Assembly: GCF_014698795.1 (NCBI RefSeq) | Contig: NZ_JACJTR010000024.1 | Coordinates: forward strand, 44,493-108,492 | From: Nostoc sp. FACHB-892 | Lineage (GTDB): Bacteria > Cyanobacteriota > Cyanobacteriia > Cyanobacteriales > Nostocaceae | Direction: 5' to 3' | DNA: 64,000 nucleotides | Shown here: positions 1-8,886 of the stretch, in pieces | Position numbering within the stretch: position 1 is the stretch's first letter | Layout of the letters: every line of letters starts with the position of its first letter | Translations under genes and position numbers: made by a program | The notes under the pieces: model-generated | Seen by the model: only the letters and a program-made list of their open reading frames with translations | Database searches by the model: none | Told to the model about the DNA's origin: nothing

Positions 1-60
1 CCTTGCCTCAAGAGCTTATCTACCGTATTGCCCCACCCCTCCCACACTCCGCAAAGGGGC

Positions 61-903
61 TTAGTCACCAAGCTCAGTGCTATTATCCTTATCAATATGA
101 TTAGACTGAGATGTGGGTTGTCGTGCTGTTTGCTGTTTATCAAAGGCAATGAGTCGATTAGTCTCTGAGTATGAAAGGTTGTTTTGTGTAATTTGAAACT
201 CATTAGAGTCATCTTTATAGGCTGTAAAAGCTGTTTCGGGATTACCAGTTTTTCTGTGAACACTGAGAAGTTGCATTCCTTCTTTAATAAACAGTTGCAA
301 TCTGTAGGCTATGCCTTCATAAATGCGTCCTTGTTCAGTATCCTTGCCCATTGTCATAACAGTTCTCATGACTGCTTTAATAAGAGATTTTTCAGCAACA
401 TCAATAGCTGGTGAGACATTCTTTTCTCTAGATTTATTTATATTGTTTTGTGCCTCACTCCCTGTCCTCTGCTCCTTTTCTTCTTTGCTGACCCTTTGGC
501 CTAAAGGTAGTTTTTGCACTCCCGATTCAAATATCTGTTGGAGGAATGTATTCTTCTTCTGGGCAATTAAGTTTTCAACTATTGCTGAATTATCTGGTTG
601 AGATGTAACAGATGACTGTTGAGTTACAGCAAATTTTTCTAAATACTCTGTGTAATATTTCTGTTTGAGATTTTGTCTGTAGTTTTCAATATTTTGAAGA
701 TTTTGAGATAAGGTTGTTCTCAGTTCTGACTGAAGATTTTCTCGCTCAGATGCATCCAATGTGGTGGTTGATTGTAACGACGGTGAATGTTTCTCCAGAA
801 AGAGTGCTAGTCTGTAAGCCATCATATTGTTAGAAATGCCACTGTCACGATTGATATCGCTGACTGTTTCTTGAAGCAAATTAGATGATTGGTTAGAATA
901 CAT
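61..903 (-). CDS. hypothetical protein, last gene of the T4SS block
   Basis: A 280-aa soluble, Gln/Ser-rich protein that I do not recognise. It has no signal peptide or membrane segment. Residues about 50-90 are helical and charged and may form a coiled coil. Two segments resemble each other: 'MMAYRLALFLEKHSPSL' near residue 27 and 'IAYRLQLFIKEGMQLLS' near residue 195, which suggests an internal duplication of one small helical unit. The gene begins with ATG only 12 bp after the DUF3854 gene and is probably co-transcribed as the last member of the transfer operon. A role in mobilisation is inferred from position only. Confidence 0.75.
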   Translation of the reverse strand: MYSNQSSNLLQETVSDINRDSGISNNMMAYRLALFLEKHSPSLQSTTTLDASERENLQSELRTTLSQNLQNIENYRQNLKQKYYTEYLEKFAVTQQSSVTSQPDNSAIVENLIAQKKNTFLQQIFESGVQKLPLGQRVSKEEKEQRTGSEAQNNINKSREKNVSPAIDVAEKSLIKAVMRTVMTMGKDTEQGRIYEGIAYRLQLFIKEGMQLLSVHRKTGNPETAFTAYKDDSNEFQITQNNLSYSETNRLIAFDKQQTARQPTSQSNHIDKDNSTELGD

Positions 904-915
904 GGCTAATGTAGT

Positions 916-3900
916 TTACAGTTCATTTTCAGCAGGATTAGATTGAGCCTTATGATGTGATTGTTGAGATTTTTGGGAATGCACTTCAACTTTTGGGGTG
1001 TAGGTGTTATGAATGACTTCACTACGGGTAGACATCAAATCTTGGATAATTTCCCTTAATGGGGGAAGGGAAATATCAGTTAATCCTTTGCGGCATTGCT
1101 CAACAACACTATGAATTAAAAGTTTATGGTAAAGTTCACGTTGCTCACCAAGGGTAAGTTTGCCAGTATGTTTAAGTTTCTCTTGTAATGGATAATTACC
1201 TTGCGCTGCGACTCCCGCCCATAAGCCAGTAGTTTCTAAATCTTGCCAAGGTTTAGCAATTAACGGGTGAACGGGCAAGAGAGTATTACGAATAGAGTTA
1301 GAAGAATCAGTAAGATGTTGTGAATCAGGTTGTTGATTTATTTGTTGTCGCAAATCATGAGTAATTTCGCTTAAAGGTGGAAGTACGAGATTGGTTCTTT
1401 GTTGTTGGCGGATTTCAGTCTGAGCCTGAACCTGAATTTTATGATAAAGTTCGCGTTGTTCGCCAATGGAGAGTTTGCCATTGGATTGAATCTTTAAACG
1501 AAATTCGGCATTTTCCTGTTTTGCGATATCAGCCCATCGATGATTATCTTCTAGCTCTTGCCAGTATTGACCAAGCAGAGGATGAAGGGGTAAAGGAATG
1601 CTCTCGATGTCAGATTTGCTTAATTGATGTTGAAAAGTAGATGTTTTTTTGATTGGTTTGGCTACTGCTGTATTGGCTGGCTGCAAATTGATATCTTGAG
1701 AGTTGCTAGCTAGGTCAAACGTAGAGTCCGGGGAAAGAAAATTTTGTTCAACCTGTGCTGCTGTGTAAGGAACAGAATTACTTTTTTGTTGCCTATTTTC
1801 TAAGTCTTTCCATTGTTTTGCAATTTTCGGGTGAATAGGCACTTCTATATCACGGGTAGCATGAGGATTGGCAGTTGCTTCCTTGGCAGGTTGTTGAATA
1901 TCCAACTTTTGAGCAAGTAATCTGAGTTTAGCTATGTCTTGTTCACTAAGGGCAAGAGTCTTAAGTTGATGTGTCATACCTGAATCTGTTCTGCTGAATT
2001 CAAAGCTGGCAGCAACTCTTGTAGCACCCGTATGTTCAGTTTTCAGAAGTTGCAGAGTAGATGTAGTATCAAGTTGACTTTTCTGGTAGAGAATACGGTA
2101 ATTGCCCAACTCCAAATCATCACAACCAGTCCTTTTTAGAGTTTGAGTGAGGATTTGCAAGATTTCAGAAGTTTTAAAGCTCTCTAAAATTGTGTGCGTA
2201 CCATTAAGGGAGAGTGAACCAAGGGTATTAGCAATCTTCCTGGGGTCTTCATCGACTGAAGGTAGTTGTTTGCCACTTTTGAGATAATCAGCAACTAACA
2301 AAAACTCCTGCCTTTCGATTGGAAACATATCTTTAGGTTGCTCAGACAGAGTGATAGCTCCCCATTTATCGGCATGAAATTGCATTAGTGCCAAGGTTTC
2401 GTCAGCGCGGCGATGAATACTGTAATTATTGCCGGATTTTATGATAGTAAAAGCATCAGCCTGATAAACTAAATTACCATCTTTTTCAACACCATAATTC
2501 TTCACAAGGGCATAAGCTACAGAAGCAATTTCCTTATTTTCTCTAGCTTCTAAACGCTTTCTGAAAAAATTCTGCTGGTATTGTTTAACCTGTTCTCTTC
2601 TTGCCCAAGAATCAAAGGAGTCAACCGATACCTCCTTTAAAGGTAGAGAAGCGTTTTGAGCAGGAGCAACTTCTTCTTTACTTTCATCGGCAAGTACTTC
2701 AGCATCTATTACTTGCCCTCCTATATTTTGAGATGAGGTTTCTGGAGTTGTAATTAAGTCTGTTGGTTGTATGTTTGACAATTTGGAACGAGTTTTTCCA
2801 AAAAGAGCTATTGTCTGTTCTTCTTCCACACTTTCTCTTGACGGACTTAGATTAACAGTGCCATCACCAAGTTGTTCATAAAGATGGATCTGTTCACCAT
2901 TTTTAAGAAAGACTGTCAAGCGTAAATCGGGTGGCTGATTTTTCTTAATCCAATCATCCAAGGGGACAGATGCCATAAATACTTGCTTAAAGGCTTCTAC
3001 CCCCTGTACAACAATCAAATCATCTACACCTTTTTCTGGCCCTGGTAATTCAACGACACTGACCTGAGCGCCAGCATCAGATAAAAGTTGACCAGTCCGG
3101 GATGTAGCGATATCAATGTTGCGCTTGGTTTTATACCGAGTTTCATAGTCAAAGCAAATTTTGATGTCCCTGTTTGAGGTAGCAAAAACTGCCAATTCAT
3201 CATGTAATACAGGCACAATTTGATTTCCCAGCCCATCTTTACTACGATAGCCAGCATAAATCCCTGGTAATCCAATTGCTGCTTCACCCTGGCTCAATAA
3301 GCTAGCGGCCTTCTTAGCTCCTTCAGTGAGTGTGACTGGAACATTGTGCTTCCACACACAGTACCAAAACCCACTGGTGCGATCGCTAATGCTTGGTTCA
3401 ACTCCAGCCGATTCATAAATTTGTTGAGCGATATTTATCGGCACATCCAGTAAGAAGATGCTTAAACCAGTCTTTGGTGGATGCTCATATTTGATAAACT
3501 TACCTGGATTATCGAGCTTTTCTCTCTTGTTATTAGGTTTGTAGCATCCCCAAAGTTTCTGGGTTGGCTTTTGTGATGGTTGGAGCAAAGCAAATAAGCG
3601 AGGATCTACACCAGCATTACACCACCACCCGCCATCTTCAAGGTGAGAATATTGGTTGAGTATTCCAGTAGATAGTCGTCCAGTATTAATACGTTTTAGT
3701 TCTGGGCTGTACATGAGATATTCCCATGCTTCATGCTCAAATTCTATTGGGTCTAAATGTAAACTCTTAAAATTAAGCTCGACAATTTCTGGAGCAATCC
3801 CACTCCCCTCGACTAATTCTTGCCAATGATTTGGATCTATATCTATGCGTGATGTCAGAAGAGGCAGGGGCACGGGAGAAGGAGGCTTTTGGGCAGGAGG

Positions 3901-4488
3901 GAAAAAACTTGTACAAATTTCTTCTTCACTTGTTTGCTCCTCCTCTTCTCTACTCCTCTGCTTCTGTGCCCCTCTGCTCTCTGCCTCCTGCCAAATTGAG
4001 TCAGCCTCTTGAGCGATTGGTATAGCCACCAATTCAACAGGTGTAGCAGAATTGGGCAAAAATGGAGGTCTATCAGAGGGTGGCAAAAGCGGAGGTGAAT
4101 CACTCGGAGATAATTTAGGAGGTGTGTTAGAGCCAGGTAAAAGCGGATCTGTATTATCTGGTGGTAAAAGTGGAGTTTCACCAGAAGATGGTAAAAGCGG
4201 AGTTAATAGTTCTGTTAATAATTCCTCAAATTCTTCAAACTCTGCTTGACTAAATTCCTCAGTTTGCGGGTCAAATTTCTGCCATTTCCAACCACCATTT
4301 TCATCAGGAGTCATCACATAAGCTTCTTGACCAATTGACAATTTTAATCTCTTATTTATTTCATCATCAATTGCTAACCCTATCGAGTCAAATACAAATT
4401 TTAGATAAGGAGCTATCACTGCTCTGGCAAAGTATTCACTGCTTTTGGCATAAGCAGAACTCAACTGTAAATTTCGCTCATCAAACAT
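916..4488 (-). CDS. large DUF3854 (Toprim-like) plasmid protein
   Basis: An 1190-aa protein with a DUF3854 domain at about residues 230-520. Visible motifs are 'LTEGAKKAASLLSQG' with an acidic residue, 'GLPGIYAGY', 'ICFDYETRYKT' and 'LPGPEKGVDDLIV', which is the Toprim-like pattern also present in the CyRepA1 gene at 36936. Unlike CyRepA1, it shows no Walker A helicase domain. Residues about 95-155 are a degenerate Pro-rich repeat of the type LLPPSDTPP. The C-terminal 400 residues carry three copies of a module that starts 'HPLIAKPWQDLE'; the last two copies also contain 'GEQRELYHK'. It follows the relaxase-like gene, so a role with relaxase in DNA processing or priming during transfer is plausible but inferred. 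Confidence 0.82.
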   Translation of the reverse strand: MFDERNLQLSSAYAKSSEYFARAVIAPYLKFVFDSIGLAIDDEINKRLKLSIGQEAYVMTPDENGGWKWQKFDPQTEEFSQAEFEEFEELLTELLTPLLPSSGETPLLPPDNTDPLLPGSNTPPKLSPSDSPPLLPPSDRPPFLPNSATPVELVAIPIAQEADSIWQEAESRGAQKQRSREEEEQTSEEEICTSFFPPAQKPPSPVPLPLLTSRIDIDPNHWQELVEGSGIAPEIVELNFKSLHLDPIEFEHEAWEYLMYSPELKRINTGRLSTGILNQYSHLEDGGWWCNAGVDPRLFALLQPSQKPTQKLWGCYKPNNKREKLDNPGKFIKYEHPPKTGLSIFLLDVPINIAQQIYESAGVEPSISDRTSGFWYCVWKHNVPVTLTEGAKKAASLLSQGEAAIGLPGIYAGYRSKDGLGNQIVPVLHDELAVFATSNRDIKICFDYETRYKTKRNIDIATSRTGQLLSDAGAQVSVVELPGPEKGVDDLIVVQGVEAFKQVFMASVPLDDWIKKNQPPDLRLTVFLKNGEQIHLYEQLGDGTVNLSPSRESVEEEQTIALFGKTRSKLSNIQPTDLITTPETSSQNIGGQVIDAEVLADESKEEVAPAQNASLPLKEVSVDSFDSWARREQVKQYQQNFFRKRLEARENKEIASVAYALVKNYGVEKDGNLVYQADAFTIIKSGNNYSIHRRADETLALMQFHADKWGAITLSEQPKDMFPIERQEFLLVADYLKSGKQLPSVDEDPRKIANTLGSLSLNGTHTILESFKTSEILQILTQTLKRTGCDDLELGNYRILYQKSQLDTTSTLQLLKTEHTGATRVAASFEFSRTDSGMTHQLKTLALSEQDIAKLRLLAQKLDIQQPAKEATANPHATRDIEVPIHPKIAKQWKDLENRQQKSNSVPYTAAQVEQNFLSPDSTFDLASNSQDINLQPANTAVAKPIKKTSTFQHQLSKSDIESIPLPLHPLLGQYWQELEDNHRWADIAKQENAEFRLKIQSNGKLSIGEQRELYHKIQVQAQTEIRQQQRTNLVLPPLSEITHDLRQQINQQPDSQHLTDSSNSIRNTLLPVHPLIAKPWQDLETTGLWAGVAAQGNYPLQEKLKHTGKLTLGEQRELYHKLLIHSVVEQCRKGLTDISLPPLREIIQDLMSTRSEVIHNTYTPKVEVHSQKSQQSHHKAQSNPAENEL

Positions 4489-4516
4489 AAGACTATTAGT
4501 TGTTAATTTTTAATTT

Positions 4517-5026
4517 TCATACCGATGTTTTCATACCAACTCTTGCCGATGAGTTCAGTTTTTCTTCGTACCATTGAGATAAAGATTCTTGCATAGCCTG
4601 AGAACAGCACCTTTGGAGGAGTTCATATTGTTTCCAATCAGCTCCCAAGCAGACTAAATCAATAAGTTTACCTGACGGAGTAACGCGATTAAATATAATA
4701 TGCAGATGAAAAGAATCAGATGTAATTTCCAAAAAGCTAATAAACTGCAAATCATCCCAACCAATACCATGAACATATTGATTTAAAATTTGTTGGCAAG
4801 ATTCTTCTGTCAGAGGCTGATGAAGATTTTTTAAAGTAATTATGGTGTAAATGCCAACTTTTTTAAGTTTTGGCCTTCGATAAGAGAGAGCTTGAAAACT
4901 GGCAATGATTTCGGAAGTCTCAGCATGAATATCTAAAAAGTTGACTGAGCAAGTCTTTCGATTCCATGCTATTTCTTCAAGGATACTAAAACTCTCAATA
5001 GCAGATTCTTCAATAATCATTCGCAT
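4517..5026 (-). CDS. compact relaxase-like mobilisation protein, degenerate HUH motif
   Basis: A 169-aa protein resembling the nuclease core of VirD2/MobA-type relaxases. The segment 'QYVHGIGWDDLQFISF' followed by 'FHLHIIFNRVTPSGKLID' matches the family pattern of a YLxGMGF segment followed by HxHxxxxRI. Two His of the metal-binding triad (HLH) are present. The upstream His of the usual H-x-D-x-D stretch is replaced: the sequence reads 'FLEITSDSFHLH'. No clear catalytic-Tyr motif is visible near the N-terminus. The protein is much shorter than a full relaxase and has no helicase or primase tail. It lies between the VirD4 and DUF3854 genes, the expected place for a relaxosome gene. It may be a divergent or accessory relaxase. 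Confidence 0.65.
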   Translation of the reverse strand: MRMIIEESAIESFSILEEIAWNRKTCSVNFLDIHAETSEIIASFQALSYRRPKLKKVGIYTIITLKNLHQPLTEESCQQILNQYVHGIGWDDLQFISFLEITSDSFHLHIIFNRVTPSGKLIDLVCLGADWKQYELLQRCCSQAMQESLSQWYEEKLNSSARVGMKTSV

Positions 5027-5128
5027 AAGGAAAAGTTCTCAATTAAAGGCAAATAGGGAATAAGGAACTTTTAACTGGGGTAATGGAAAGGAGAATTTAT
5101 CCCAATCTACAATTCGCTACTGACTCTT

Positions 5129-6919
5129 TTAAATAAAAACCTTTGATTCAGGAGCAATCAATGAACTGACTTCAGACATATCCAAAGGCAAAGAGTTATT
5201 AGAAACTTCTGGAGACTTTTGAGATAAAGGGAAACGATTGTTGATATTAGCAATTCGGATATCTAAGTCTTGCTGAGTTGGAAATTTCTGAGTACTTTTT
5301 TGAGCTAAAAGACTGACAATGTTAGTCCATCTCTGCTGGTTATATTCTTCAATATCTCGAATAGCTTGAGGTATTTTGAGAGATTTTAGCAAAGGAACCG
5401 ACCCCTCATTTTTATTAGAATAAGCAGGGTTAATGAAGACACATTTACCTGGAGGCAACTTCAAAAACTGGGCTGACTCAAAGAGTTTTTTAGTTTTTTC
5501 CTGCTCACTAGTAGTAGTGTTTGCTTTTCCCCCACCTGTAGAACGGCTTTTATGCTTGTACTTGATTTCCTCGTCGCCCAAGAAACTGGAGAATAATTGT
5601 GCAGACTCATTTTCACCAGGATTGAAAACAAACTTAGTCCCGCAGGCCCCAAGAATAGTCTTAGCAACTTCCTTTCCATAGTTTTTCTCAAGCTGCCCCA
5701 TATTCTGCCAGCCCAGGATACCGCAGAACCCCTCAGAGCGTGATTCGTTCAGCCATTTGAATAAGTCTGGTAAGTAAAGAGAAGGCAGCTCATCGAGTGC
5801 AACTATAAGAGGGTCAAAACGCTTTTTAGCAATGTTCCGAGCAATTGTCATGTGTAAAATGCTGGTGAGCAAAGGGCTAACTGCGTCCCGACGTTCTCTG
5901 TCTAGCCCGAAGATAATCATCTGTTTACCCTTGATTGATAAGGGAAGAGTAGTCTTACCAATGAAACAACCAATAGTATTTTTGGCCATGAAGCGAGTGA
6001 ACATGATGCTAGCGGTAGATACAATGCCAGCAACAGTTTTTTCACTTGCGGCGGAACTGAACAACTGACCAAAGGCAATTTTAATCCAAGGATTGAGATT
6101 AGCTGCCATCAATCTTTGCACCATAAGTTCAGAAGAAAGGATGGCGGCACTAGTCATAACATCAGCGCATTCGCCAAACTCTTTAGTCAGCATCAAGATA
6201 GCTTGTGTCAATTGATCCCCTGCTGGAGCAAAGAAACCATCTTCATTACTATTACTAAGAATGCGGAAGTTTTTATTAATTACAGTAGCGATTTGCCTAG
6301 CTGTTTCAGCATCACTACTGTCTCGTAAAAAGTCCAATGGATTACAAACTTCCGATTCTGGAAATCCTGGGGCGAAAATGTGAACATCATAGCCCTGACC
6401 CTTAGCGTAAGCAGCTATTTTGGCTTGAGAGGGATACTTAAAATCATAAGCAATTATCGGAAATCCTTGGTCAATGGCAGAGTAAATTGCGGGGTTAATA
6501 GCACTGAAAGTTTTACCACTACCGGGAGCGCCAATTGCCGCCGTTCCTCGTTGAACATCAGGAATATAAAAAGTAGTGCCAGCGCCACTTTCTTGTTTAG
6601 CACCCTTGCATTTATGCTTACCTATGTAAAGTGCAGCACTATCACATTTGGGTGAATTTATTTGTTGTAGCGCCTTTTTCTTGGCAGCAGCAGTTTCTTT
6701 AGTACCTCCCCAGTAACTAGTCGCAATCTTCTTTTTATTACTGCCATCGCCAAAAAATACTCTCATTAAAATGTAAGCAGCTAACATACTTATAATTGCT
6801 AATCCACTTGGCTTAAATAAATGATGAGTGTACTTGCCAATGTCGCTATGTGGATTTTGTAGCTGTTCAAAATGAAATGGTTGGTTGTTTGTAGAAGTAG
6901 TCAAATTATTGCTCATCAC
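5129..6919 (-). CDS. VirD4/TraD-type T4SS coupling protein
   Basis: A 596-aa inner-membrane ATPase that would link the relaxosome to the secretion channel. There is one hydrophobic N-terminal segment at about residues 38-57, then Walker A 'GAPGSGKT' at 130-137 and Walker B 'LIVALDELPSL' around 371-381. Family-typical 'GILGWQNMGQLEKNYG' follows shortly after. The C-terminal 100 residues are polar. Only one transmembrane segment is clear, where many VirD4 proteins have two. It lies downstream of the VirB-like genes and upstream of the relaxase-like gene, which is the normal order. The start is ATG. Confidence 0.93.
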   Translation of the reverse strand: MMSNNLTTSTNNQPFHFEQLQNPHSDIGKYTHHLFKPSGLAIISMLAAYILMRVFFGDGSNKKKIATSYWGGTKETAAAKKKALQQINSPKCDSAALYIGKHKCKGAKQESGAGTTFYIPDVQRGTAAIGAPGSGKTFSAINPAIYSAIDQGFPIIAYDFKYPSQAKIAAYAKGQGYDVHIFAPGFPESEVCNPLDFLRDSSDAETARQIATVINKNFRILSNSNEDGFFAPAGDQLTQAILMLTKEFGECADVMTSAAILSSELMVQRLMAANLNPWIKIAFGQLFSSAASEKTVAGIVSTASIMFTRFMAKNTIGCFIGKTTLPLSIKGKQMIIFGLDRERRDAVSPLLTSILHMTIARNIAKKRFDPLIVALDELPSLYLPDLFKWLNESRSEGFCGILGWQNMGQLEKNYGKEVAKTILGACGTKFVFNPGENESAQLFSSFLGDEEIKYKHKSRSTGGGKANTTTSEQEKTKKLFESAQFLKLPPGKCVFINPAYSNKNEGSVPLLKSLKIPQAIRDIEEYNQQRWTNIVSLLAQKSTQKFPTQQDLDIRIANINNRFPLSQKSPEVSNNSLPLDMSEVSSLIAPESKVFI

Positions 6920-6943
6920 GCAAAAATTCAGGAATAAGAATAG

Positions 6944-8158
6944 CTAATCAGGAACAGTAGAGGGACTACCAAAAATAACTGGGTCTTTTTCGTGATAATT
7001 GATAAACGGAACTGGCCCAATAAAGTAGGGAGTACAAGTCCGACCAACAAAAGGAATAGTCTTGCAGAAACGGAAAAACATAGCAGTGTTAACGGAACCG
7101 CTTGATTCATCTATATCCCAAACAACTTGTTTAAATGATTTACCAAAGGGATGACGACCTGTTGGCTCAAGACCACCATTAGCTACAGCTAAAATTCCAT
7201 AGCCACCTTTTACTTTTTGGACTTTACCCGAAATCCATTGCGCTCCAGTGGTCTGCCCAAAACCTGAAGCTTCAAAGTGGACGCAATTATTTTGATTGCA
7301 AGGGACATTAAAACCCTCTTGATAACTGCCAGAAATGCTGCGAATCCGGTTAGCTTCTATATCTCCCAATGGCAAATCTACTTGACCAACGAAAGAAAGA
7401 TCCGGCTCTGGCACATTAGGAAAATTATTCCAAGATAAATCCTTTAATCCGGGGATGTCTGAAATTAGAGTATCTTGCCAATTAGCAAATTCATCAAATG
7501 ATGAGTTTTCAATCCCCGGAATCGATGTCAGCTTGTATTTAGACAAATCAATTTCATTGCCGAGAGTGATATTATCTAAATTGTAATAATTAGCAACATT
7601 ACCAATTCTTTGATTAGTGCTGATACCCATTTGCCTAAGAAAGTCAGCTATTGGTGCTACACTATTGGCTGATTGATTAGCTAATTCAGGTATAGCCTTG
7701 ACTAAATCGCTAAGGGTTTGAGTTTTGATTATTCCAAAATCATCAAGCTTTAAACTATCTAAATCAATAGCTAATGCCTGAGATATCGTCGAAAGGGTAA
7801 GCTTTTCAATATTCAGATTGGCATCTTCAAAATCCCCAAGCTCCATAAAATCGCCAATACTTTGTCCAGCTTGCCAAGTTCTAGTCTGATTCCCTCGGTC
7901 AGTTGGGTAAGTTACATTACCAGATTCAGATACAATCATGTCTTGAAACTTCATTTTTGACCAGTCTGGAATCAAGCCATTATTGCTACTAACAAATGGG
8001 ACTTGTGCTGATGCTTTGGGCAATAAAAATCCAATTACCTGATTCATGATTCCATACTTACAAAAACTGTGAATAAACAATCCTCCTAGCAACCCAAACA
8101 ATATTAAATAGCGAATCGTGTCAAAACTAATTTTGGGCGAACGCTTTGATGTTTTCAT
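6944..8158 (-). CDS. conserved T4SS-cluster protein of unknown function, membrane-anchored
   Basis: A 404-aa protein with an N-terminal hydrophobic segment at about residues 15-34, suggesting export with a membrane anchor or uncleaved signal. The mature part has several Cys in the C-terminal third ('VPCNQNNCVHF', 'FRFCKTIPFVGRTC') that could form disulphides in the periplasm. I do not recognise a named domain. The start codon overlaps the stop of the VirB9-like gene (ATGA), so the two are translationally coupled. It lies between VirB9-like and VirD4, which makes it a likely cyanobacteria-specific component of the envelope-spanning complex or pilus; this is inferred from position and localisation only. 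Confidence 0.82.
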   Translation of the reverse strand: MKTSKRSPKISFDTIRYLILFGLLGGLFIHSFCKYGIMNQVIGFLLPKASAQVPFVSSNNGLIPDWSKMKFQDMIVSESGNVTYPTDRGNQTRTWQAGQSIGDFMELGDFEDANLNIEKLTLSTISQALAIDLDSLKLDDFGIIKTQTLSDLVKAIPELANQSANSVAPIADFLRQMGISTNQRIGNVANYYNLDNITLGNEIDLSKYKLTSIPGIENSSFDEFANWQDTLISDIPGLKDLSWNNFPNVPEPDLSFVGQVDLPLGDIEANRIRSISGSYQEGFNVPCNQNNCVHFEASGFGQTTGAQWISGKVQKVKGGYGILAVANGGLEPTGRHPFGKSFKQVVWDIDESSGSVNTAMFFRFCKTIPFVGRTCTPYFIGPVPFINYHEKDPVIFGSPSTVPD

Positions 8159-8886
8159 ATTTGTCCAAGCTCAATTAATTTGTTAACTAATTTAAGTGAA
8201 ACACCAGCTTTATCAGCAGCAGCAGGCATTTGCTCTCCACCTTGAAAATGAGTCAAGAATTGCTCAATCCGATTGTGAAGTTCATCAGATGAAGAGAGCA
8301 AACCATTACTAATCGCTACTCTCATCCCCGCTCTGATTTGTTTTATGGTGTTGATAGTTTGTACTAAGGGCGATAATCTCGGTCGAGCTACTAGAGAAAA
8401 TGGCTTGTCGTTAATAATTGACACTTGACTATATTCAGGACGGGAATTAGATGGGGTAACTTGAAAGTGGTAAACTTTGCGCGAGCCAGAAGCAGTTTGA
8501 GTAATCACTGTAAGCAAAGTTGCACTTGTTTGCGGCAGTCCTGGAACCGGAACCTTTTTGATCCGGCGTAAGTGAAGTAGTCCAGCACTACTGTTTTGAC
8601 AGTTCTGGTCGATTCCCTCTAAACAACCATCAGTGTCAATCAGAACTTGCGAGGGATCGTCAATCCACACCCGCTTTACCATTTCATTGACTTCATAAAA
8701 TGAAATTGATACGCCTGAGCCATTCCAGACTTGAATTTTTTGTAGCTTGGCAGTACTGCCACTAACCTGAGATTGCTTTATGGTGCGGACTGTACTTTGA
8801 GCATAGGTTTTGACTGGAACTAGACACACTGCCAAAAAAGCAGCAACCCCAAGCTGGAACGCTGTCATGAGTTTTAACTTCTTCAT
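8155..8886 (-). CDS. VirB9/TrbG-like outer-core T4SS protein
   Basis: I place the start at ATG 8886, not at the longer upstream possibility. This ATG overlaps the VirB10 stop as ATGA and opens directly into a signal peptide ('MKKLKLMTAFQLG', cleavage near 'TYAQS'). The 243-aa product has the VirB9 N-terminal pattern: 'IQVWNGSGVSISFYE', 'VKRVWIDDPS', then 'LLHLRRIKKV' and 'TLLTVITQTA' with 'KVYHFQVTPS'. These parallel the family's xLTVVTxxRxYHF stretch. VirB9 sits in the periplasmic/outer-membrane core with VirB7 and VirB10. The order B8-B10-B9 differs from the classical B8-B9-B10. Assignment is from motif pattern, moderately sure. Confidence 0.72.
   Translation of the reverse strand: MKKLKLMTAFQLGVAAFLAVCLVPVKTYAQSTVRTIKQSQVSGSTAKLQKIQVWNGSGVSISFYEVNEMVKRVWIDDPSQVLIDTDGCLEGIDQNCQNSSAGLLHLRRIKKVPVPGLPQTSATLLTVITQTASGSRKVYHFQVTPSNSRPEYSQVSIINDKPFSLVARPRLSPLVQTINTIKQIRAGMRVAISNGLLSSSDELHNRIEQFLTHFQGGEQMPAAADKAGVSLKLVNKLIELGQI

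Noticed and set aside
3831..4249. Several frames on both strands within the Pro-rich part of the DUF3854 gene
   Set aside because: Shadow frames caused by the repetitive coding sequence.
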